Source of the DNA: Aeromicrobium terrae
Lineage (GTDB): Bacteria > Actinomycetota > Actinomycetes > Propionibacteriales > Nocardioidaceae
Length of the DNA stretch: 64,000 bases
Assembly (NCBI RefSeq): GCF_008039565.1
Contig: NZ_VDUX01000008.1
Coordinates: 1-64,000 of the forward strand
Direction: 5' to 3'
Made by a program: the position numbers and the translations under genes. Below, piece by piece: positions 26,575-35,517 of the stretch (positions are counted from its first letter, which is position 1; the number at the start of each line of letters is the position of its first letter). The notes beneath the pieces were generated by a model, which did not search any database, was not told the DNA's origin, and saw nothing but the letters and a program-made list of their open reading frames with translations.

Positions 26575-28261
26575 GAGCAAGTTCGACCACGACGTCGTCG
26601 TCATCGGTTCGGGGTTCGGCGGGAGCGTCTCGGCGCTGCGGCTGACCGAGAAGGGCTACAAGGTGGCCGTGCTCGAGGCCGGCAAGCGCTACCGCGACGA
26701 GGACTTCGCCAAGACCTCGTGGCGCCTGCGCAAGTTCCTCTGGATGCCGCAGCTCGGCTGCTACGGCATCCAGCGCATCGACAAGCTCAAGGACGCGCTG
26801 ATCCTCTCCGGTGCCGGCGTGGGCGGTGGCTCGCTGGTGTACGCCAACACGCTCTACGAGCCGCTCGACCCGTTCTACCGCGACCCCGCGTGGGGCCACA
26901 TCACCGACTGGAAGGCCGAGCTCGAGCCGTACTACGACCAGGCGAAGCGGATGCTCGGCGTCACGACGTACCCGATCGAGACGGCCGCCGACCGGGTCAT
27001 CAAGCAGGTGGCTGCCGACATGGGCGTCGAGGGCACGTTCCACCACACGCCGGTCGGCGTCGTCTTCGGCGAGCCCGGTGCCGACGTCGGCGACCCGTAC
27101 TTCGGTGGCGTCGGCCCGCGGCGCAACGCGTGCCTCCAGGTGGGCGAGTGCATGACGGGCTGCCGGCACAACGCCAAGAACACCTTGGTCAAGAACTACC
27201 TGTATCTCGCCGAGAAGAACGGCGCCGAGGTGCACCCGCTCACCACCGTCGTCGCGGTCCGCCCGCTCCCCGGTGGCGGCTACGAGATCGAGACCCGACG
27301 CACGAACAAGCGCTTCCGTCCGCACCGGAAGATCACGGCCGAGCAGGTGGTGTTCGCGGCCAGCACGATGGGCACGCAGAAGCTGCTGCACCGGATGCGC
27401 GACAAGGGCCTGCTGCCGCAGGTCTCGCAGCGGCTCGGCGTGCTGACGCGGACGAACTCGGAGGCACTCCTCGGCTCCATCGCCGACGGCAAGGACGTCG
27501 ACTACAGCCACGGCGTCGCGATCACGTCGTCGTTCCACCCGGACGAGCACACGCACGTCGAGCCGGTCCGCTACGGCAAGGGCTCGAACGCGATGTCGCT
27601 GCTGCAGACCGTCCTCACCGACGGCAGCCTGGCCACCCCGCGCTGGCGGACCTGGCTGAAGGAGCTGTGGCGGCAGAAGGGCAACATCTTCAAGCTGTAC
27701 GACCTGCGGCACTGGTCCGAGCGCACGATCATCGCGCTGGTGATGCAGACCCACGACAACTCCATCACCACGTACACGAAGCGCACCCTCACCGGCCGCC
27801 GGAAGCTGACGTCCCGCCAGGGCCACGGCGCCCCGAACCCGACGTTCATCCCGCCGGCGCACGAGGCTGTGCAGCTGATGGCCAAGCACATGAAGGGCAC
27901 GCCGGGCGGCACCATCGGCGAGCCGTTCAACGTCCCGATGACGGCGCACTTCATGGGCGGCTGCGCCATCGGCGACAGCCCCGAGACCGGCGTCATCGAC
28001 CCGTACCACCGGCTCTACAACTACGAGGGCCTGCACGTGGTGGACGGCTCGGCGATCAGCGCGAACCTGGGCGTGAACCCGTCCCTGACGATCACCGCCC
28101 AGGCCGAGCGCGCGATGTCGTTCTGGCCCAACCGCGGCGAGGAGGACCCGCGCCCGCCCATGCACGAGGAGTACCGCGCGATCTCGCCCGTCGTGCCGAA
28201 GAACCCGGTCGTCCCCGCCGACGCCCCCGCCGCGCTGAGGCTTCCCATCTCGCCCGCCTGA
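26567..28261 (+). CDS. GMC family oxidoreductase (ChoD-like)
   Basis: A 564-residue flavoprotein of the GMC group, close to mycobacterial ChoD. The FAD site VVVIGSGFGGSVSALRL is at residues 10-26; CMTGCRHNAKNTL and the C-terminal GGCAIGDSPETGVIDPYHRL plus DGSAISANLGVNPSLTI follow the family. Despite the cholesterol-oxidase label the natural substrate is uncertain. The GTG is preceded by GGAGG. It is the second gene of the ALDH operon and, as in mycobacteria, lies in the guaB-guaB3-guaA neighbourhood. Confidence 0.85.
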   Translation: MPESKFDHDVVVIGSGFGGSVSALRLTEKGYKVAVLEAGKRYRDEDFAKTSWRLRKFLWMPQLGCYGIQRIDKLKDALILSGAGVGGGSLVYANTLYEPLDPFYRDPAWGHITDWKAELEPYYDQAKRMLGVTTYPIETAADRVIKQVAADMGVEGTFHHTPVGVVFGEPGADVGDPYFGGVGPRRNACLQVGECMTGCRHNAKNTLVKNYLYLAEKNGAEVHPLTTVVAVRPLPGGGYEIETRRTNKRFRPHRKITAEQVVFAASTMGTQKLLHRMRDKGLLPQVSQRLGVLTRTNSEALLGSIADGKDVDYSHGVAITSSFHPDEHTHVEPVRYGKGSNAMSLLQTVLTDGSLATPRWRTWLKELWRQKGNIFKLYDLRHWSERTIIALVMQTHDNSITTYTKRTLTGRRKLTSRQGHGAPNPTFIPPAHEAVQLMAKHMKGTPGGTIGEPFNVPMTAHFMGGCAIGDSPETGVIDPYHRLYNYEGLHVVDGSAISANLGVNPSLTITAQAERAMSFWPNRGEEDPRPPMHEEYRAISPVVPKNPVVPADAPAALRLPISPA

Positions 28262-28266
28262 CCTCC

Positions 28267-28387
28267 GGTGGTCGAGTGCCCCCGCGAGCGCCAGCGAGCT
28301 GGGGGTGTATCGAGACCACATCGGCAGCGAGCCTGACTTCTCACCAGGTCTCGTCACCCTGACGCCTTCGGCGTGACGCGCTCGACC
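28267..28387. repeat. Dispersed intergenic repeat, copy A
   Basis: Begins GGTGGTCGAG and contains GCGAGCGCCAGCG, TATCGAGACCAC (28308-28319), CAGCGAGCCTGA, and a hairpin GACGCC-TTC-GGCGTG ending at CTCGACC. The same ordered blocks recur at 60802-60920. The ends carry GTGGTC/GACCAC inverted motifs. The two copies, each directly downstream of a plus-strand gene, point to a family of palindromic intergenic repeats. Confidence 0.75.
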
Positions 28388-28431
28388 TCCTTCGGCGCCC
28401 GCTCGCAGGGCTCGCGTCGCCTCCGGACAGC

Positions 28432-28472
28432 ACAGAGCCCGGCCGGGAGGGAGCTCACGGGCCGGGCTCTGT
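28432..28472 (+). terminator. Strong hairpin downstream of the GMC oxidoreductase
   Basis: A perfect 13-bp stem ACAGAGCCCGGCC (28432-28444) / GGCCGGGCTCTGT (28460-28472) with a 15-base loop. It probably ends transcription from the ALDH-GMC operon and insulates guaA, though no long U tract follows. The remaining gap 28473-28594 holds the dyad listed next and the guaA promoter. Confidence 0.65.
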
Positions 28473-28494
28473 CGTGCCACGAGGAGCGGGCACC

Positions 28495-28525
28495 TGATCT
28501 AACGGGAGGGAGTGTAGTTAGATCA
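28495..28525. promoter_or_regulatory. Inverted repeat upstream of guaA
   Basis: TGATCTAAC (28495-28503) and GTTAGATCA (28517-28525) are perfect 9-bp arms 13 bases apart, about 60 bp before the guaA -10 box. It is AT-richer than its surroundings. It may bind a regulator upstream of the promoter or form a hairpin in read-through RNA. The identity is unknown. Confidence 0.5.
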
Positions 28526-28597
28526 CCCCGTTCAACGACCTTGGGAGCGAGAGGTTACTACCAGTTCGAACAATTTTCGGGCCGTTAGGATCATGGC

Positions 28598-30160
28598 GTG
28601 GGCCCTGACCATGACACCGTCCTCGTCGTCGACTTCGGGGCTCAGTACGCGCAGCTGATCGCCCGTCGCGTGCGTGAGGCCAAGGTCTACTCCGAGATCG
28701 TCCCGCACACGATGCCGGTCGAGGAGATGCTGGCCCGCAAGCCGGCCGCGATCATCCTGTCCGGCGGCCCGTCGAGCGTCTACGCCGACGGTGCTCCGCA
28801 GCTCGACGCCGCGATGTTCGACGGCTCCGTCCCGGTGTTCGGCATCTGCTACGGCTTCCAGGCGATGGCCCAGGCGCTCGGCGGCAGCGTCGCGCACACC
28901 GGCCAGCGCGAGTACGGCCGCACGGCCGTCTCGGTGCTCGAGCCGGGCGCCCTCCTCGCGGGTCTGCCCGAGGTGCTGACGTCCTGGATGTCCCACGGCG
29001 ACGAGGTCGTCGCGGCGCCCGAGGGCTTCGCCGTCAACGCCACGTCGCCCCGCGCCACCGTCGCCGCCTTCGAGAACACCGAACGCCGCCTCGCCGGCGT
29101 GCAGTGGCACCCCGAGGTCATGCACACCGAGCACGGTCAGGCCATCCTCGAGCACTTCCTCGTCAATATCGCCGGCTGTCGCCAGACGTGGACGAGCGTC
29201 AACATCGTCGAGGAGCAGATCAAGGTCATCCGCGAGCAGGTGGGCGACAAGCGGGTCATCTGCGGGCTGTCCGGCGGCGTCGACTCCGCCGTGGCCGCCG
29301 CGCTCGTGCAGCGCGCCATCGGCGACCAGCTGACCTGCGTGTTCGTCGACCACGGACTTCTGCGCCAGGGCGAGGCCGAGCAGGTCGAGCGCGACTTCGT
29401 CGAGGCCACCGGCGTCGACCTCAAGGTCGTCGACGCTCAGGAGCGCTTCCTCGGCTTCCTCGACGGCGTCACCGACCCCGAGCAGAAGCGCAAGATCATC
29501 GGCCGCGAGTTCATCCGGGTCTTCGAGGCCGCGGAGCGCGAGATCGTCGAGGAGTCCGAAGGAACGCCCGTCGAGTTCCTCGTCCAGGGCACGCTGTATC
29601 CCGACGTCGTCGAGTCCGGCGGCGGCGAGGGCGCGGCCAACATCAAGAGCCACCACAATGTCGGCGGGCTGCCGGAGGACCTCCAGTTCACCCTGATCGA
29701 GCCGCTGCGCAGCCTGTTCAAGGACGAGGTGCGGCTCGTGGGGGAGCAGCTCGGCCTGCCGCCGGAGATCGTCTGGCGCCACCCGTTCCCCGGACCCGGC
29801 CTGGCCATCCGCATCATCGGCGCGGTCGACGCCGAGCGCCTCGACATCCTGCGGGAGGCCGACGCCATCGCCCGTGCGGAGGTCACCGCCGCCGGCCTCG
29901 ACCGCGACATCTGGCAGTTCCCGGTCGTGCTGCTGGCCGACGTCCGCTCGGTCGGCGTCCAGGGCGACGGCCGCACCTACGGCCACCCGGTCGTCCTGCG
30001 TCCGGTGTCCAGCGAGGACGCGATGACGGCCGACTGGAGCCGCCTCCCGTACGACGTGCTGGAGCGCATCTCCACCCGCATCACGAACGAGGTCGAAGAG
30101 GTCAACCGCGTCGTCCTCGACATCACCAGCAAGCCCCCGGGAACCATCGAGTGGGAGTGA
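28598..30160 (+). CDS. guaA: GMP synthase (glutamine-hydrolysing)
   Basis: A 520-residue GMP synthase aminating XMP. The glutaminase domain has Cys84 (GICYG), His171 and Glu173 (WHPE); the ATP pyrophosphatase P-loop SGGVDS is at 225-230; the C-terminal dimerisation domain ends KPPGTIEWE. The GTG at 28598 follows TAGGAT (28586-28591) by 6 bases, so translation is probably leaderless and separate from the upstream operon. It completes the guanine block with guaB. Confidence 0.98.
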   Translation: MGPDHDTVLVVDFGAQYAQLIARRVREAKVYSEIVPHTMPVEEMLARKPAAIILSGGPSSVYADGAPQLDAAMFDGSVPVFGICYGFQAMAQALGGSVAHTGQREYGRTAVSVLEPGALLAGLPEVLTSWMSHGDEVVAAPEGFAVNATSPRATVAAFENTERRLAGVQWHPEVMHTEHGQAILEHFLVNIAGCRQTWTSVNIVEEQIKVIREQVGDKRVICGLSGGVDSAVAAALVQRAIGDQLTCVFVDHGLLRQGEAEQVERDFVEATGVDLKVVDAQERFLGFLDGVTDPEQKRKIIGREFIRVFEAAEREIVEESEGTPVEFLVQGTLYPDVVESGGGEGAANIKSHHNVGGLPEDLQFTLIEPLRSLFKDEVRLVGEQLGLPPEIVWRHPFPGPGLAIRIIGAVDAERLDILREADAIARAEVTAAGLDRDIWQFPVVLLADVRSVGVQGDGRTYGHPVVLRPVSSEDAMTADWSRLPYDVLERISTRITNEVEEVNRVVLDITSKPPGTIEWE

Positions 30161-30164
30161 CCCG

Positions 30165-30785
30165 ATGACCACCGCACGCCTGCGCATCGCCGCGATCGTC
30201 ATCGTCGCCCTCGCGGCGATCGGAGCCGCCGGGTGGGCGCTCCTCGACCTCGGCGGCGACGACGCCGACCCGGTCAACGCCGGTCCGAGCGCGGAGCCGT
30301 CGGCCACCGTCTCGTCGAGCCCGTCCGCCTCGCCGTCCCCGAAGGCGTCGCCGACGCCCACCTGCGAAGGCCCCACGACGCAGTTCAACCTGGAGGGCCG
30401 CGACCAGGACAGCCTCCTGCCCGACTGCGGCACCAAGGTCGTCACGCGGGCCGAGCAGAAGAAGTCCGGTCTCGGGCTCGGCTGCGGCGGCACCTACCCG
30501 GTCATCCTCTACAAGACCACCACGTCCGGCGCGAGGACGTCGATCTGCGGCAAGGACGCCACCGGCGAGACGTTCCGCTTCGTCACCCAGGCGAACGGCG
30601 GCGAGGTGATCGACATGAAGGGCGACTACAACCCCGGGGCCGACTCGTTCGTGGCCAAGAAGGACGGCGTCCGCTACGAGGTGCAGGCCTACGACGGCAC
30701 GCTGGTCGTCACGCGCGACGGCCGGACCACCACGCAGAAGTCGAGCGAGTGGATCTCCCTCGACAACGAGTCCGACTACGACTGA
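30165..30785 (+). CDS. Membrane-anchored or secreted hypothetical protein with four cysteines
   Basis: A 206-residue protein with an N-terminal membrane helix (about residues 7-27, [20 protein letters not shown]), a Ser/Pro-rich linker (45-66), and an extracytoplasmic domain with Cys in TCEGP, DCGTK, GCGGT and ICGKD, probably two disulphides. No family was recognised. It starts 4 bases after guaA and may be co-transcribed. The 3' end overlaps convergent nhaA by 10 bases. Confidence 0.7.
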   Translation: MTTARLRIAAIVIVALAAIGAAGWALLDLGGDDADPVNAGPSAEPSATVSSSPSASPSPKASPTPTCEGPTTQFNLEGRDQDSLLPDCGTKVVTRAEQKKSGLGLGCGGTYPVILYKTTTSGARTSICGKDATGETFRFVTQANGGEVIDMKGDYNPGADSFVAKKDGVRYEVQAYDGTLVVTRDGRTTTQKSSEWISLDNESDYD

Positions 30786-31987
30786 TCGTCCCGCTCGCGA
30801 GCCTCGATTCGCCGGTAGACGCGGTTCCGGGCGCGCAGCACCACCGCCGCCAGGGCGGCCGCGACGAGCGACCCGGCGAGGATGCCGACCTTGACGTGCT
30901 CGTCGGCCTCGCTGCCCGGCCCGAACGCCAGCTCGCCGATCAGCAGCGACACGGTGAACCCGATGCCCGCCAGGATCGACAGGCCGAGCACGTCCCACCA
31001 CGACAGGTCGGTGTCGAGGTCGGCCCGGGTGAACCGGGCCATCAGCCACGTCGCGCCCAGCACGCCGATCGTCTTGCCCGCCACCAGCCCGAGCACCACG
31101 CCGAGCGTGACGCGATCACTGAGGGCGTCGGTGAGGCCTGACCACCCCCCGATCGCGACGCCGGCGGAGAAGAACGCGAACACCGGGACGGCGACGGCGG
31201 CCGACAGCGGCCGCAGCACGTGCTCGAGGCGCTCGGCCGCGCCGTGGACCGGGACGGTGAAGCCCAGGACCACGCCCGCGACGGTCGCGTGAACACCGGA
31301 CTCGTGCACGCACGCCCAGGCCACGACAGCTAGTGGCACGAGCAGCCACGGCGAGGTGCGCCACCGGACGACGGCGGCGAAGAGTGCGATGGGCACGACG
31401 GCGGCCAGCAGCCAGAGGACGTCGAGGTCGTCGGTGTAGAACACTGCGATGATCGAGATCGCCAACAGGTCGTCGACGACCGCGAGCGTGAGCAGGAACG
31501 TCCGCAGGCCCGACGGGAGGTGGGTGCTGAGCGCCGCCAGGACCGCCAGGGCGAACGCGATGTCCGTGGCCGTCGGGACCGCCCAGCCGCGGGTGGCGCC
31601 GCCGAGGTTCACGAGCGTGTAGATCACCGCGGGCACGACCATGCCGCCGACCGCCGCGACGATCGGCACGGCGGCTCGCCTCGGGTCGCGCAGGTCGCCG
31701 GCCACCAGCTCGCGCTTCAGCTCCAGCCCCACGACGAAGAAGAAGATCGCCAGCAGGCCGTCGGACGCCCACGCGCCGATCGTGAGGTCCAGGTGCAGGC
31801 CCGACGGGCCGACGACGGTGTCGCGGACGTCGGCGTAGACGTCGCCGACGTTGGCCGCCAGCAGCGCGACGGCCGCGGCGCCGATCAGCAGGATGCCGCC
31901 GAGGGTCTCCTGCCGCAGCAGCTCGGCGATCCGCGCGGCCTCGAGGCGGCTGCCTCGTGCGAGGAGGCGGGGGCGGTCGTGGCTCAT
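30776..31987 (-). CDS. nhaA: Na+/H+ antiporter NhaA
   Basis: A 403-residue antiporter with about 12 membrane helices. Family marks include [12 protein letters not shown], the cation-binding pair Asp-Asp in [23 protein letters not shown], and [10 protein letters not shown] near the end. It exchanges Na+ (or Li+) for protons. The ATG at 31987 has a GGAG site (31997-31994) just downstream of a two-hairpin leader; the frame extending upstream to 32035 is not supported. It lies beside the amidotransferase gene. Confidence 0.95.
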   Translation of the reverse strand: MSHDRPRLLARGSRLEAARIAELLRQETLGGILLIGAAAVALLAANVGDVYADVRDTVVGPSGLHLDLTIGAWASDGLLAIFFFVVGLELKRELVAGDLRDPRRAAVPIVAAVGGMVVPAVIYTLVNLGGATRGWAVPTATDIAFALAVLAALSTHLPSGLRTFLLTLAVVDDLLAISIIAVFYTDDLDVLWLLAAVVPIALFAAVVRWRTSPWLLVPLAVVAWACVHESGVHATVAGVVLGFTVPVHGAAERLEHVLRPLSAAVAVPVFAFFSAGVAIGGWSGLTDALSDRVTLGVVLGLVAGKTIGVLGATWLMARFTRADLDTDLSWWDVLGLSILAGIGFTVSLLIGELAFGPGSEADEHVKVGILAGSLVAAALAAVVLRARNRVYRRIEARERDDQS

Positions 31988-32051
31988 GGGCGCTCCGGGG
32001 GTCGGCGACAGGACGCCGACCAGACTTCCCGGCACACCGGGAGTCAGTCTA
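31988..32051 (-). promoter_or_regulatory. Candidate structured RNA leader of nhaA
   Basis: On the minus strand a TAGACT -10 box (32051-32046) predicts a start near 32040. The short RNA folds into hairpin 1, CCCGG-TGTG-CCGGG (32041-32028, with flanking ACT/AGT pairs), and hairpin 2, GGTCGGCG / CGCCGACC (32021-32014 and 32007-32000), followed at once by CCCCGGAG, whose CCCGG could pair with the CCGGG of hairpin 1 and cover the ribosome site. Position and size recall the Li+/Na+-responsive nhaA leader RNAs, but assignment to that class is unverified. Confidence 0.5.
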
Positions 32052-32778
32052 CGGCGTACAGCTCGACGAACCGGCTGACGATCCGCGGCGGGTGGACGAC
32101 GTGGCTGCGCGCCGCCGCGTCCTTGAGGTCCTGCGCCGTCTCCGGCGCGAAGTAGCCGTAGTTCTTGTAGACGTCGATCCGGGTCTGGATGCCCGGGATG
32201 TCGAGCTCGGGGTGGAACTGGGTGGCGTAGACGTTGCTGCCCACCCGGAACGCCTGCACCGGGCAGCTGGCCGACGACGCCAGGTTGGGCACACCGTCCG
32301 GCAGTGAGCTGACGTTCTCCTTGTGTCCCAGGAACGCCTCGAACGTGTCCGGCAGGATGCCGAGCAGCGGGTCGTCGCGGCCGGCGGCGGTGAGGTCGAT
32401 CGTCATCGGGCCGACGGGCTCGGGGTGCGCGCGGTCCACCACGGCTCCCTGGTGCCGGCCGATCAGGCCGACCCCGTAGCAGGCGCCGAGGAACGGGTAG
32501 TCGCGCTCGACCACCTCGTCGAGCAGCGCCAGCAGCTCCGCCTCGACGCGTCGTTGCGCATCCGACTTCACGTCTTCCGAATCGGAGACGTTGTACGGGC
32601 TGCCGCCGAGGATGATGCCGGAGTAGGCGTCGAGGTCGACGGTGCCGAGCGGTTCCTGCTCGAGCCGGCGGCGCTCCAGCTGATCGTCGCGCAACCCGCC
32701 GAACCGCAGGAAGGCGTCATGCTCGCCGTCCGCGGCCGGGTCCTCGGCCCGCGTCGCGAGCAGCAGGAACGGCTTCAC
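32044..32778 (-). CDS. Class I glutamine amidotransferase domain protein
   Basis: A 244-residue stand-alone GATase. The nucleophile Cys is in [12 protein letters not shown], and the catalytic His-Glu in TQFHPELD. The synthase or acceptor partner is unknown; similar stand-alone GATases are annotated as GMP synthase-like. The GTG at 32778 ([13 protein letters not shown]) is chosen because TACGGT (32791-32786, minus strand) lies 7 bases upstream; an ATG at 32805 is the alternative. It is upstream of nhaA, whose promoter lies at this gene's 3' end. Confidence 0.8.
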   Translation of the reverse strand: MKPFLLLATRAEDPAADGEHDAFLRFGGLRDDQLERRRLEQEPLGTVDLDAYSGIILGGSPYNVSDSEDVKSDAQRRVEAELLALLDEVVERDYPFLGACYGVGLIGRHQGAVVDRAHPEPVGPMTIDLTAAGRDDPLLGILPDTFEAFLGHKENVSSLPDGVPNLASSASCPVQAFRVGSNVYATQFHPELDIPGIQTRIDVYKNYGYFAPETAQDLKDAAARSHVVHPPRIVSRFVELYAVD

Positions 32779-32814
32779 GACGAGCACCGTACCCGTGTGA
32801 GCCATGATGGCGGC

Positions 32815-33819
32815 GTGAACCTGCCCGTTCTCATCGCCCACCGCGGCGTCCCCGGCATGAGGCTCGAGCACACCCGTCCGTCGTACGAGCTGGCCGTCGA
32901 GAGCGGCGCCGACTACATCGAGCCGGACGTCGTCAGCACCCGCGACGGGGTGCTGGTCGTGCGACACGAGAACGAGATCGGCGGCACCACGGACGTGGCC
33001 GACCGCCCGGAGTTCGCCGACCGGATGGTCACGAAGCTTGTCGACGGCAAGGCGCTGACCGGCTGGTTCACCGAGGACTTCACCCTCGACGAGCTCAAGA
33101 CGCTGCGCGCGCGGGAGCGGCTGCCCGAGATCCGCCCGCAGAACCTCCCGCTGGCGGGGCAGGAGCCGATCCTGACGTTCGACGAGGTCCTGGACGTCGC
33201 CGAACGGGCCAACGCCGGGCGGTCGGAGCCGATCGGGGTCTACGTCGAGACCAAGCACCCCACGTACTTCCGCAGCATCGGGCTCGACCTCGACGAGCGG
33301 CTGCTGGCGGCGCTCGAGGCTCGCGGCCTCAACCAGGCGGACGCGCCGACGCCGGTGGTGATCCAGTCGATGGAGACCGGCAACCTGCACGGCCTCCGGC
33401 CGCGGACGCCGCTCCCGCTCGTCCAGCTGATGGAGAAGAAGGGCGCGCCCGCCGACCTCGTCGCCTCAGGCGACCCCCGCACGTACCGCGACCTGACGCA
33501 GTCGGAGAACCTGGCCGAGATCGCGACGTACGCCGACGGGATCGGCCCGCACAAGGACCTGGTGATCGGGCGGGACCGTCAGAAGCGGTTCGCCGGCCCG
33601 ACCGGCCTGGCGGACCGTGCGCACGCCGCCGGGCTGTTCGTGCACGTCTGGACGCTGCGCGACGAGGAGAGCTTCCGGCCGGTGGGCACCAGCGCCGTCG
33701 ACGAGTATCTTGCGTTCTTCGACGCGGGCGTCGACGGCGTCTTCACCGACTTCACGCCGACGGCGGTACCGGTTCGTGAACGATGGTGGTCCGAGCGGGC
33801 TCGGTCCTCTTCGGCATGA
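32815..33819 (+). CDS. Glycerophosphodiester phosphodiesterase family protein
   Basis: A 334-residue GDPD barrel. The N-terminal IAHRGVPGMRLEHT gives the catalytic His-Arg and Glu, YIEPDVVSTRDGVLVVRHE supplies the metal ligands and second His, and YVETKHP follows. It hydrolyses glycerophosphodiesters to glycerol-3-phosphate. No signal peptide is visible, so it is cytoplasmic. CATGAT (32803-32808) lies 6 bases before the GTG. The 3' end overlaps the convergent PspC gene by 68 bases, an unusually long convergent overlap. Confidence 0.88.
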   Translation: MNLPVLIAHRGVPGMRLEHTRPSYELAVESGADYIEPDVVSTRDGVLVVRHENEIGGTTDVADRPEFADRMVTKLVDGKALTGWFTEDFTLDELKTLRARERLPEIRPQNLPLAGQEPILTFDEVLDVAERANAGRSEPIGVYVETKHPTYFRSIGLDLDERLLAALEARGLNQADAPTPVVIQSMETGNLHGLRPRTPLPLVQLMEKKGAPADLVASGDPRTYRDLTQSENLAEIATYADGIGPHKDLVIGRDRQKRFAGPTGLADRAHAAGLFVHVWTLRDEESFRPVGTSAVDEYLAFFDAGVDGVFTDFTPTAVPVRERWWSERARSSSA

Positions 33820-33991
33820 TCACCCACGCCAGCACGTAGGCGACGAACAGCGAGCCGAAGCCGAGCAGGGTCCCCACGGCCACGATGAACCGGATCAAGC
33901 CCGCCTCGGCGCCCGTGTACTCGGCGATGCCGCCGCACACGCCGCCGAACCAGCGGTTGCTGGTGCTGCGCTCAAGCTTCTTCGTGCTCAT
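33752..33991 (-). CDS. Small PspC domain protein
   Basis: A 79-residue protein that is a bare PspC domain: NRWFGGVCGGIAEYTG, then a membrane helix about residues 32-58 ending in IMPKR. PspC proteins sense or signal envelope stress. It is the last gene of a minus-strand cluster of PspC and membrane genes that is divergent from a PspC-histidine kinase. Its C-terminal 68 bases are antisense to the end of the GDPD gene. Confidence 0.85.
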   Translation of the reverse strand: MSTKKLERSTSNRWFGGVCGGIAEYTGAEAGLIRFIVAVGTLLGFGSLFVAYVLAWVIMPKRTEPARTTIVHEPVPPSA

Positions 33992-34229
33992 GGGTGGGTC
34001 CTTCCTCGGTGGTCTTGTCGGGGGTGTGCGGGGCCTGCTGCGGCCGGCGGCTGTTGCCCAGGGTGGCGACGATGCCGAGGACGCCCAGCAGGATCAGCGT
34101 GGCGGCGGCCAGGTAGCCGAGGTCCTCCGGCTCGAGCCAGTCCTGCTCCCAGACGGCCCACTGGCCGAGGACGGCCAGGAAGAACAGCCCGAAGGCCAGG
34201 CCCTCCCAGCGGAACGGGTGGCGGTTCAT
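33972..34229 (-). CDS. Small two-helix membrane protein
   Basis: An 85-residue protein with two predicted membrane helices (about residues 10-26 and 38-57) and a polar C-terminal tail rich in Pro, Thr and Glu. It is not recognised as a named family. The ATG at 34229 overlaps the end of the upstream PspC gene (ATGA) and its own end overlaps the start of the small PspC gene, so it belongs to the same envelope-stress operon. Confidence 0.72.
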   Translation of the reverse strand: MNRHPFRWEGLAFGLFFLAVLGQWAVWEQDWLEPEDLGYLAAATLILLGVLGIVATLGNSRRPQQAPHTPDKTTEEGPTHEHEEA

Positions 34230-35386
34230 CGGCGGATCACCTCGATGTTGCCGAGTCCCTGGCGAAGCTTCAGGGTCAGGGCGGGTCGGTCCGGCTCGGC
34301 GGCCGGATAGGTCAGCTCGTTGTCGGTGCCGTTGACCTTGCGGTCGAAGGCGCGGATCTCGCCCGCCTCCAGCTCGGCGTCGATCACGACGTTCAGGTCG
34401 CTCGGGACGATGACACGCATCTCGCCGATGCCGTTCTCCAGGCTCACCGTGCTGCCGGTGAGCTGGTCGGCGTCCGTGAGGTCGGCCAGGTCCAGCTGGA
34501 GCTTGCCGATGCCGTGCTCGTACGAGCCGTTCACGTCGGCGGCCGAGAGTGGGTCGTACCTCCGCTCCCCGAGCGCGGGGCTCGGAAGCAGCGTGCCGAC
34601 CGCGAGCGCGACGGCGAGCAGGCCGCCGATCGGCACCAGCGGGCCGGCCTGGCCGAACCGTGTCCCCACCAGCAGGCCGACCGAGACGACGGCGAGGGCG
34701 ATCGCGACGTACGACGTCCAGTCGGTGCCGTCGTTGGCCTGCGCGATCAGCAGCGCGACGGCCACGGCGATCGCGGCGACCGAGAGGGTCAGCACGGTCA
34801 GGGCGGGCGAGCGCTCGGCCCGGCGGCGCAGCTTGCGCTCCAGGGCCTCGGCGGTCACGCGGTCGGTGTACTCGGAGACGGTCATCATGCCGGCGTCCGT
34901 CGACGACTCCTTCGGCGCGGCGAGCTCCGCATGGCGCCGGCGCGGCCGGACGACGAACAGCCAGTAGAGGAAGGCCACCGGGAGCAGGATCCACGGCAGC
35001 GCGCCGCCCCAGCCCCAGCTGTGGTCGCCGACGACGGCGAGCGCGGCGAGGACGGCGGCGACGAGGAGGCCCACGGCGCGGACCTGCTCCTCGTTCTTGT
35101 CGAGGTTGAACCAGTCGCTCGCGATGCTCCGGCCGGGCTCGCCCGACGGGGAGTCCTCCGGCGGGATCAGGAACCAGGCGGCGGCGTACAGGATGGCGCC
35201 GGCCAGGCCCACGAACGTCAGGACCGCGATGACCACGCGGACCACGACGGGATCGACGTTCAGGTAGCGGGCGGCGCCGGAGCAGACGCCGGCGAGCATG
35301 CGGTCGTCGCGGGAGCGCCGCATGTCGGCGATGGTGCGCAGACGATGGCTCTCGAAGCCGGTGTCGTCGTGCTGGGTCTCGTTCAT
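34226..35386 (-). CDS. PspC domain protein with LiaF-like C-terminal domain
   Basis: A 386-residue membrane protein: an N-terminal PspC domain (RMLAGVCSGAARYLNVDP, then a helix), four to five further membrane segments, and an exposed C-terminal beta domain (GIGKLQLDLADL, GIGEMRVIVPSDLNVVIDA) like LiaF or toast-rack proteins. Such proteins restrain a cognate histidine kinase. It is divergent from that kinase, with a dyad in the shared promoter region, and heads a three-gene operon. The ATG at 35386 is preferred over upstream frames because CACGAT (35398-35393, minus strand) is 6 bases before it. Confidence 0.85.
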   Translation of the reverse strand: MNETQHDDTGFESHRLRTIADMRRSRDDRMLAGVCSGAARYLNVDPVVVRVVIAVLTFVGLAGAILYAAAWFLIPPEDSPSGEPGRSIASDWFNLDKNEEQVRAVGLLVAAVLAALAVVGDHSWGWGGALPWILLPVAFLYWLFVVRPRRRHAELAAPKESSTDAGMMTVSEYTDRVTAEALERKLRRRAERSPALTVLTLSVAAIAVAVALLIAQANDGTDWTSYVAIALAVVSVGLLVGTRFGQAGPLVPIGGLLAVALAVGTLLPSPALGERRYDPLSAADVNGSYEHGIGKLQLDLADLTDADQLTGSTVSLENGIGEMRVIVPSDLNVVIDAELEAGEIRAFDRKVNGTDNELTYPAAEPDRPALTLKLRQGLGNIEVIRR

Positions 35387-35429
35387 GGCTCCATCGTGCA
35401 AGGCCGGGCGCGTGCGGACCATCGGGTAC

Positions 35430-35462
35430 CACCCTGAAACCTCGGGGGCGGGGTTCAGGGTG
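35430..35462. promoter_or_regulatory. Dyad between divergent PspC operon and kinase gene
   Basis: CACCCTGAA (35430-35438) and TTCAGGGTG (35454-35462) are perfect 9-bp arms with 15 bases between, lying about 45 bp upstream of the PspC gene and 55 bp upstream of the kinase gene. This is the expected place for a site bound by the NarL-type regulator encoded just downstream, giving autoregulation of the stress system. Binding is inferred. Confidence 0.65.
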
Positions 35463-35517
35463 CGACCGGGGTCCGGCACGGTGGCGGCGGTCTTCGCGCG
35501 CGTGTGACGATTCGAGG

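Noticed and set aside
28262..28597. Possible tRNA or riboswitch in the guaA upstream gap
   Set aside because: No cloverleaf, CCA-type acceptor or purine-riboswitch core is visible; the pairing seen is a simple hairpin and a simple dyad.
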